From: an uncultured Lachnospiraceae bacterium
Lineage (GTDB): Bacteria; Bacillota; Clostridia; Lachnospirales; Lachnospiraceae
DNA: 64,000 nucleotides
Direction of reading: 5' to 3'
Assembly: GCA_910579495.1 (NCBI GenBank)
Contig: CAJTVD010000001.1
Span: 174,000-237,999 of the forward strand
Positions 59,370 to 64,000 of the stretch are shown in pieces. Numbering within the stretch: position 1 is the first letter of the stretch; each line of letters begins with the position of its first letter. Under the pieces are notes generated by a model. The model was not told where the DNA came from. It did not search any database and worked only from the letters and a program-made list of their open reading frames with translations. The position numbers and the translations under genes are program-made.

Positions 59370-61211
59370 TCAAACATAATATTTCGCCTGGGCTTCCCAC
59401 AGCCTGGCATACTCCCCTGCCCTGGCCAGCAGTGCCTCATGGCTGCCCCTTTCCACGATCCCCCCTTCCTCAAATACCAGAATATCATCGCAGAACCTGC
59501 AGCTGCTCATCCTGTGGGAAATATAGATGCTGGTCTTATCCTTCACCATCTGGCCAAAGCTCTCATAGACCGCCGCCTCACTGACAGGGTCCAAGGCGGC
59601 GGTAGGCTCATCTAAGATGACCACCGGTGCATCCTTATAAAGAGCCCTCGCCAGGGCCAGCTTCTGGATCTCGCCGCCGCTTAGGTCCACGCCGCCGCGG
59701 CCTTTCAATATCAGCGTATCTGTTTTTTGGGGAAGTTCCCGTACCACCTCTTCCACCCCCGCTTTTCTCAATGCTTCCCAGATCTTTTCCTCACTCCGCC
59801 CATAGCCCGCGGCAACGTTTTCCCCTACGGTAAAGGAAAAGAGTTTAAAATCCTGGAACACAACGCCGAACAGATCCCTGTATTCTTCTTCATCATACTT
59901 GCGGATGTCCACGCCATTTAATGTGATCCTCCCTTCCGTAGGTTCATAAAGCCTGCACAAAAGCTTGATAAAGGTGGTCTTGCCAGCACCATTCTTCCCA
60001 ACCACCGCCATTTTCTTTTTCAAGCCCAGCTTACAGTCCACATGCCGCAGGGCTGGCTGCCCGCTGCCCGGATAAACAAAGCTTACATCCTCAAAGGCAA
60101 GCTCATACTCCCCGTCATCCCGCTTTTCCACCGGGACCGTGCCGACTGTGTGGGCGCTTTCCCAGTTGAGGAAATCCAAAAATTCTGTCATGTAGGTTGC
60201 CATCTGCTGAAGCTGCATCTGCGACCCGATAAGTTCCGCACAGGCCAAAGCAAATTTTGCCATTGCCCCGGCATATTTGGTAAATGCCCCTAAGGTCACC
60301 GCCCCTACCGCAACCTTTAAGATCAGGAACAGATAAGTCAGCCAGGCATACACGCTGCTGATCACGGTATCTCCCATACCCTGTTTCAGGTCATTGCTGC
60401 AGCTTTCTTTGAAAAAGTTATAAACCTTCTTATTTTCTGCCCTGCTGTTTTTCAAAAGCATCTTTTCCATTCCAAAAATGCGGATCACCTTTCCCGCCTG
60501 GTAATTCATAAAAATGTTTTTGGACAGGTAACTGATCTTTTCCTCCACGCCAGTGTGTTTCCGGAACATCTCCATCCTCTTTTTTACAAAAAAGCCGGTA
60601 AAGTAAAAGGAAAATGCCACCATCCCAAACAAAGCCCCGCCGAATAACACAAAGGAACAGACCGGGCTTGTGACAGCCTGCCAGAAAGCGCTCCCCCTTA
60701 CAGGCCTTGCCATACACAGATATCCCACCATGAAAGCAGAGGTTCCCATTTTTATCAGGGCACACAAAATCTGGCAGTAATGATAGATCACTGTCCCCAG
60801 CCCCCCATATATCTCCGATGTGCGCTCCAGAAAAAGGATCTTCTGGGCAACCTCCGGGTTTTCCAGCCTTTCGTAATCCAGGGCGAAGGCTTTTTTGCGT
60901 ATCCACACATAAAACAAAAGCCACATCCTAGTCTCCATCCCCCGGAACTTCCGCCGCAGCGCACTTCCCGCCAGCCCAAAGGCCAGCTCCACCGAAAGAA
61001 GCACAAGGGCAAGCCTTACAGCCCTCTCATACTGCCCCCCGATCAATGCATCCACAAAATCGGCCGTTATAAACAAAGCCGCATATGCCTGCACCACAGA
61101 CAGTACGATCTCCAGAAGGTGCAGCGGCAAAATGGAGGAATCCTCCTTATGTACCATCTGAAGAAGCCGCAGCCCCGTTTTGTGTATCAAAACAATTTTT
61201 TTTCTATCCAT
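59370..61211 (-). CDS. ABC transporter, fused membrane and ATPase domains (second of a pair)
   Basis: A 613-residue half-transporter: about six helices (residues 20-330) and a C-terminal ATPase with Walker A GKNGAGKTTFIKLL, signature LSGGEIQKLALARAL, Walker B VVILDEPTAALDP and switch His in YISHRMSS. All catalytic residues are canonical. It lies 42 bases after a similar gene, suggesting a heterodimeric exporter. The substrate is unknown; peptide or drug export would be typical. Confidence 0.88.
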   Translation of the reverse strand: MDRKKIVLIHKTGLRLLQMVHKEDSSILPLHLLEIVLSVVQAYAALFITADFVDALIGGQYERAVRLALVLLSVELAFGLAGSALRRKFRGMETRMWLLFYVWIRKKAFALDYERLENPEVAQKILFLERTSEIYGGLGTVIYHYCQILCALIKMGTSAFMVGYLCMARPVRGSAFWQAVTSPVCSFVLFGGALFGMVAFSFYFTGFFVKKRMEMFRKHTGVEEKISYLSKNIFMNYQAGKVIRIFGMEKMLLKNSRAENKKVYNFFKESCSNDLKQGMGDTVISSVYAWLTYLFLILKVAVGAVTLGAFTKYAGAMAKFALACAELIGSQMQLQQMATYMTEFLDFLNWESAHTVGTVPVEKRDDGEYELAFEDVSFVYPGSGQPALRHVDCKLGLKKKMAVVGKNGAGKTTFIKLLCRLYEPTEGRITLNGVDIRKYDEEEYRDLFGVVFQDFKLFSFTVGENVAAGYGRSEEKIWEALRKAGVEEVVRELPQKTDTLILKGRGGVDLSGGEIQKLALARALYKDAPVVILDEPTAALDPVSEAAVYESFGQMVKDKTSIYISHRMSSCRFCDDILVFEEGGIVERGSHEALLARAGEYARLWEAQAKYYV

Positions 61212-61253
61212 GGCCTTATCCTTTCCACATCCTGCCCCATAGGGGGAACTGTA

Positions 61254-63092
61254 CTACCCAACTTCCTCCTGATAATACTTCGCCTGCAAAGAAAACATTT
61301 CCGCGTAGGGCCCCTGCTTCTCCATCAGCCCCTTATGGGTCCCTTCCTCCACTATCCGCCCATTTTCCAGAAAAAGGATCCTGTCGCAAAAACGGGTGGA
61401 GCTTAGCCTGTGGGAAATAAAGATCCCGGTCTTATCCTGCAGCATGCTGTCATACTTTTCATACATCTCCCCCTCCGCAATGGGATCCAGCGCCGCTGTG
61501 GGTTCGTCTAAGATCACAAAAGGGGCATCCCTGTACAGGGCACGGGCAAGCATCAGCTTCTGCTGCTCGCCGCCGGAGAGCAAAACCCCTTCTTCATCCA
61601 GGTCCTTGTTGACCATGGTATGGATCCCTTTGGGCAGGGAGGCTACCTTTTCCCAAAGCCCCGCCCTGGAGAGGCTCTCTTCCAGCCGCTTTTCATCCCT
61701 CTGCCCCGGTTCCGTGCAGGAAACATTGTCCGCCAGGGAAAAAGAAAAGGAAAACACATCCTGGAACACCACCGCAAATTCCTTAAAATATTCTGAGGGC
61801 GTCATTCCCGCTATGTCCTGCCCATCCATGTAAATCTTTCCACTGGTAGGATGGTACAGGCCGCACAATAGCTTTACCAGGGTCGTCTTCCCCGCCCCGT
61901 TCCTGCCCACCAGCGCCAGCCGCTCCCCTGGCCGGATGGTAAGGTCCACATCGCTGATGGCAGCCTCCCCGCTGCCCTCATAGCAAAAGCTTACATGCTC
62001 CAGGCGGATCTCATGGATCTGCCCGGGGTTCTCCGGCTTTACTGTCTTTCCCGTATCGGCGGCCTCCACCTTCAGGAAATCCCGGTAAGCGTCCACATAG
62101 GTATTGTTCTGCAAAAGCCCCACATAAGCGGTAAAAAGCCCGTTCATCCAGGCCCCAAACCCGGCGGTCATTCCTGTATATAGCAAAAATTCCGCCACAG
62201 ACAAAGTCCCCTGTGCCATCCGCCAGATGAAATAGCCGTATATCAGCAGGTCACGCCCGAAGGTCAGCAGTTTTTCCAATGCCTCCACCTTCGTAACATT
62301 GCCCTGCTCTTTGTCATGGACCGCCACGATCTTGTCTATTACCTGATAGAAAAAGCTGCTGAACCACTTTCCCAGACGGTATAAGCGGATATCCTTGCCG
62401 TTTTGGGCAAGAATGGATTCTGTTTTCAGATACATGGCGCTGCTAAGGTTTTCCTGGTTCTCCTTTTCAAGCTGCGCCTGTTTTTCCCCCGCCCTGCCGT
62501 GGAGAAAAGCCACCAGTACTGTCTGGAAAACCAGGAAAGGAAGGAAAAAAGGGGCGGCCCTTATGATGGTGGCGGAATAAATCAGCAGCCCAAAGAGGTT
62601 CTTTCCCATGTTGAACACCTCCGCAAGATGCCGCTCAACCCCGATCTCATTCCCTGACATAATGGACATAACAGCGTTTTTCACCTTCTCCTGCCCGGCG
62701 GCGCTTTCCAGAAACTGCACGTCCACATCCAGGCATTTCGCATATATTTCCTGGTCCATGGAACAGCGCATCAAAAACAGGTGGACCCGCCTGCCCCCTG
62801 ACAGGTATCCATAGTACAAAATATCCGATATCTGCAAAAGCCCGGTATAAAAGACGATCAAAAATATATTCCCGGCATCCACTCCCGCTGTCAGCAGCGA
62901 CACCACCACGCCAGGAAGCGCTGCCACCATAAAAGGGGATACCGCCCCGAAAACCATCTCAAAAATACATACGAAAAGGGCTCCCCACCCTTCCTTTTGC
63001 ACAAGGGTGGAAATGCCAAACCGGATATTCCCCGGCAAGGCCCGGATTCCCGCTTTATCCCTTTGGCTGTTTTTACGTCTATCTTTTCCCAT
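61254..63092 (-). CDS. ABC transporter, fused membrane and ATPase domains (first of a pair)
   Basis: A 612-residue half-transporter with six predicted helices and an ATPase domain: Walker A GRNGAGKTTLVKLL, signature LSGGEQQKLMLARAL, Walker B FVILDEPTAALDPIAE, switch His in FISHRLSS. It is related to, but clearly different from, the partner at 59370. Start choice: the ATG at 63092 has GGAGGG just upstream; ATGs at 63104 and 63140 are in frame but have poorer sites. It probably forms a heterodimer with the downstream gene product. Confidence 0.85.
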   Translation of the reverse strand: MGKDRRKNSQRDKAGIRALPGNIRFGISTLVQKEGWGALFVCIFEMVFGAVSPFMVAALPGVVVSLLTAGVDAGNIFLIVFYTGLLQISDILYYGYLSGGRRVHLFLMRCSMDQEIYAKCLDVDVQFLESAAGQEKVKNAVMSIMSGNEIGVERHLAEVFNMGKNLFGLLIYSATIIRAAPFFLPFLVFQTVLVAFLHGRAGEKQAQLEKENQENLSSAMYLKTESILAQNGKDIRLYRLGKWFSSFFYQVIDKIVAVHDKEQGNVTKVEALEKLLTFGRDLLIYGYFIWRMAQGTLSVAEFLLYTGMTAGFGAWMNGLFTAYVGLLQNNTYVDAYRDFLKVEAADTGKTVKPENPGQIHEIRLEHVSFCYEGSGEAAISDVDLTIRPGERLALVGRNGAGKTTLVKLLCGLYHPTSGKIYMDGQDIAGMTPSEYFKEFAVVFQDVFSFSFSLADNVSCTEPGQRDEKRLEESLSRAGLWEKVASLPKGIHTMVNKDLDEEGVLLSGGEQQKLMLARALYRDAPFVILDEPTAALDPIAEGEMYEKYDSMLQDKTGIFISHRLSSTRFCDRILFLENGRIVEEGTHKGLMEKQGPYAEMFSLQAKYYQEEVG

Positions 63093-63222
63093 ATGGCCCT
63101 CCATGTCTGCCCAGTCTGTTTCCTTCCGCCGCCAAGCCATACGCCCGGTATGGTTTCCGGCACAAACGCCCAGGCGGCAGATGCTGTTTTCCGTTTTTGG
63201 TTGCCTGGCTTTATTCTAAAAC

Positions 63223-63248
63223 AGGAACTGCCTTTTAGGGCAATTCCT
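63223..63248 (-). terminator. Terminator after the CmpB-like gene
   Basis: A 10-bp stem with one G-U pair (AGGAATTGCC / GGCAGTTCCT), 6-base loop, followed by GTTTTAG on the minus strand. It separates the CmpB-like gene from the ABC pair. Confidence 0.6.
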
Positions 63249-63312
63249 GCACGAAATGTTTATTCTTTTTCACCAAACGCTGCCCCATCCAAAACAGCCT
63301 TGCCCAAATGGG

Positions 63313-63882
63313 TCAAAGCCCCTTAAAGGCCCCTTCCGCCTTGGAGGCGATCCCCTCCCCTGCATTAGGTTTCATGGCACACCAGGCGGCATCTGCCGCA
63401 AAGGCCACAAGGAGAAGGACGCACAGAAGGTTCCGGCCTTTCACAGAAAGCTTTCGGTAGATTTTTTCATAAAAAGGGAGAAACACACATACCAGCGCCC
63501 ATCCCCCCAGGCCAAAGGCCACAGCCCCAAGGAGGCATACCCTTCCGCCCATATTCAAAAAATGCCCTCCATAGTCCCACCATCTCATCCCCCACCGCGC
63601 CTCCAGATACAGGCTTGTAAGATATTCCAGGCCAGTGCACAATAGGGAAGATGAGAAAAACACGGTAAGCGGCCTTTTTCCCCAGGAACGGAATAAGAGG
63701 CACAACAAAAGCCCCCCAACTCCATAAATAGGCAGGTATGGGCCTTTGTATACCCCTCGGTTAATGAAGCGATGTTCAGTAATAAGATAAAGGGTTACTT
63801 CCCACAGCCATCCGGCGAAGGCTGTGGAGAAAAATAACAGGGCATAGTAAGTGAAATCATAAGGATGGTTTTTGGCTTTCAT
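63313..63882 (-). CDS. CmpB-like putative ABC transporter permease (PF06541 type)
   Basis: A 189-residue membrane protein with about five helices. The family pattern is clear: YYALLFFSTAFAGWLWEVTLYLI, RGVYKGPYLPIYGVGGLLLCLLF and LEYLTSLYLEARWGMRWWDY (overview). The family is named after a presumed ABC permease but its function is not established. The start codon at 63882 lacks a close ribosome-binding site (AGGGAGG is about 20 bases away), so the exact start is unsure. A C-terminal basic/Gly tail follows the last helix. Confidence 0.75.
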   Translation of the reverse strand: MKAKNHPYDFTYYALLFFSTAFAGWLWEVTLYLITEHRFINRGVYKGPYLPIYGVGGLLLCLLFRSWGKRPLTVFFSSSLLCTGLEYLTSLYLEARWGMRWWDYGGHFLNMGGRVCLLGAVAFGLGGWALVCVFLPFYEKIYRKLSVKGRNLLCVLLLVAFAADAAWCAMKPNAGEGIASKAEGAFKGL

Positions 63883-64000
63883 AGGGATAGTATAGCCAGG
63901 CCCTCCCTAAATTAATCACTGTTTGTAATTGGTTCACTTCTATTAAAAACAAACGCCGTCACGCCCCGCGCGCCGGCTTATTGTAATAATATACGGCTGG
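63883..64000. other. Gene-free end of window
   Basis: The last 118 bases contain no supported gene. The minus strand has a TATACT six bases before the CmpB-like start but no good -35 partner. Confidence 0.5.

Noticed and set aside
1..64000. tRNA, rRNA, CRISPR arrays, insertion sequences, prophage
   Set aside because: No tRNA-like cloverleaf, rRNA segments, regularly spaced direct repeats, transposases, integrases or phage structural genes were seen.

Overview
The window looks like a chromosomal segment of a spore-forming anaerobe of the Lachnospiraceae (Clostridium cluster XIVa type), roughly 50% G+C. The reasons are Firmicutes-typical gene orders (xseA-xseB-ispA-dxs-tlyA-nadK-argR-recN-spoIVB; rimP-nusA-ylxR-ylxQ-infB-rbfA-nrnA-truB-ribF; rpsO-pnp), a complete spoIIIAA-AH operon, and lineage-typical accessory genes (CmpB-like membrane protein, CarD, YesMN-type two-component system with an Lpl-type sugar ABC importer). 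Almost everything from 3.2 kb onward is on the minus strand. I see no rRNA, tRNA, CRISPR array, insertion sequence or prophage, and no gene-free stretch longer than 300 bases.

Layout. 1-3.1 kb: end of a DUF3810 gene, an AGCS amino-acid symporter and a MATE exporter. 3.2-14.5 kb: an alpha-galactoside/alpha-glucoside utilisation locus, with GH13 and GH36 hydrolases behind their own promoter, a lipoprotein/two-permease importer, and a divergent AraC-type response regulator and YesM-type histidine kinase. 14.5-15.6 kb: YeiH-type anion exporter. 15.7-26.4 kb: spoIVB, recN, argR, nadK, tlyA, dxs, ispA, xseB, xseA, nusB, asp23. No spo0A follows spoIVB, where it is usually found. 26.5-30.5 kb: transglutaminase-like lipoprotein, prfC, deoB. 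30.6-36 kb: spoIIIA operon with a sigma-E-like promoter. 36.2-41.5 kb: cytosolic Cys-type sulfatase, pnp, rpsO and a secreted NlpC/P60 hydrolase with a WalR-like box. 41.6-50.7 kb: the rimP-nusA-infB-ribF translation operon, which begins with a promoter followed by an apparent attenuator. 50.8-53.2 kb: CPBP protease and mannose-1-phosphate guanylyltransferase. 53.3-56.0 kb: an EF-G/TetM-like GTPase fused to a Rae1/YacP NYN endoribonuclease domain. 56.2-58.4 kb: ROK fructokinase, phosphoglycerate-mutase-like phosphatase, CarD. 58.5-63.9 kb: HExxH metallopeptidase, two full ABC half-exporters that probably pair, and a CmpB-like membrane protein.

Most interesting points: (1) the translational GTPase-NYN ribonuclease fusion, which suggests a one-polypeptide ribosome A-site mRNA-cleaving factor; (2) a dispersed ~48-bp repeat that abuts start codons and supplies the ribosome-binding site; (3) an attenuator-like terminator between the rimP-nusA promoter and rimP; (4) a WalR-type direct repeat at a near-perfect promoter of a cell-wall hydrolase gene; (5) a recN terminator overlapping the spoIVB start region, implying a TTG start and perhaps a sigma-G promoter.
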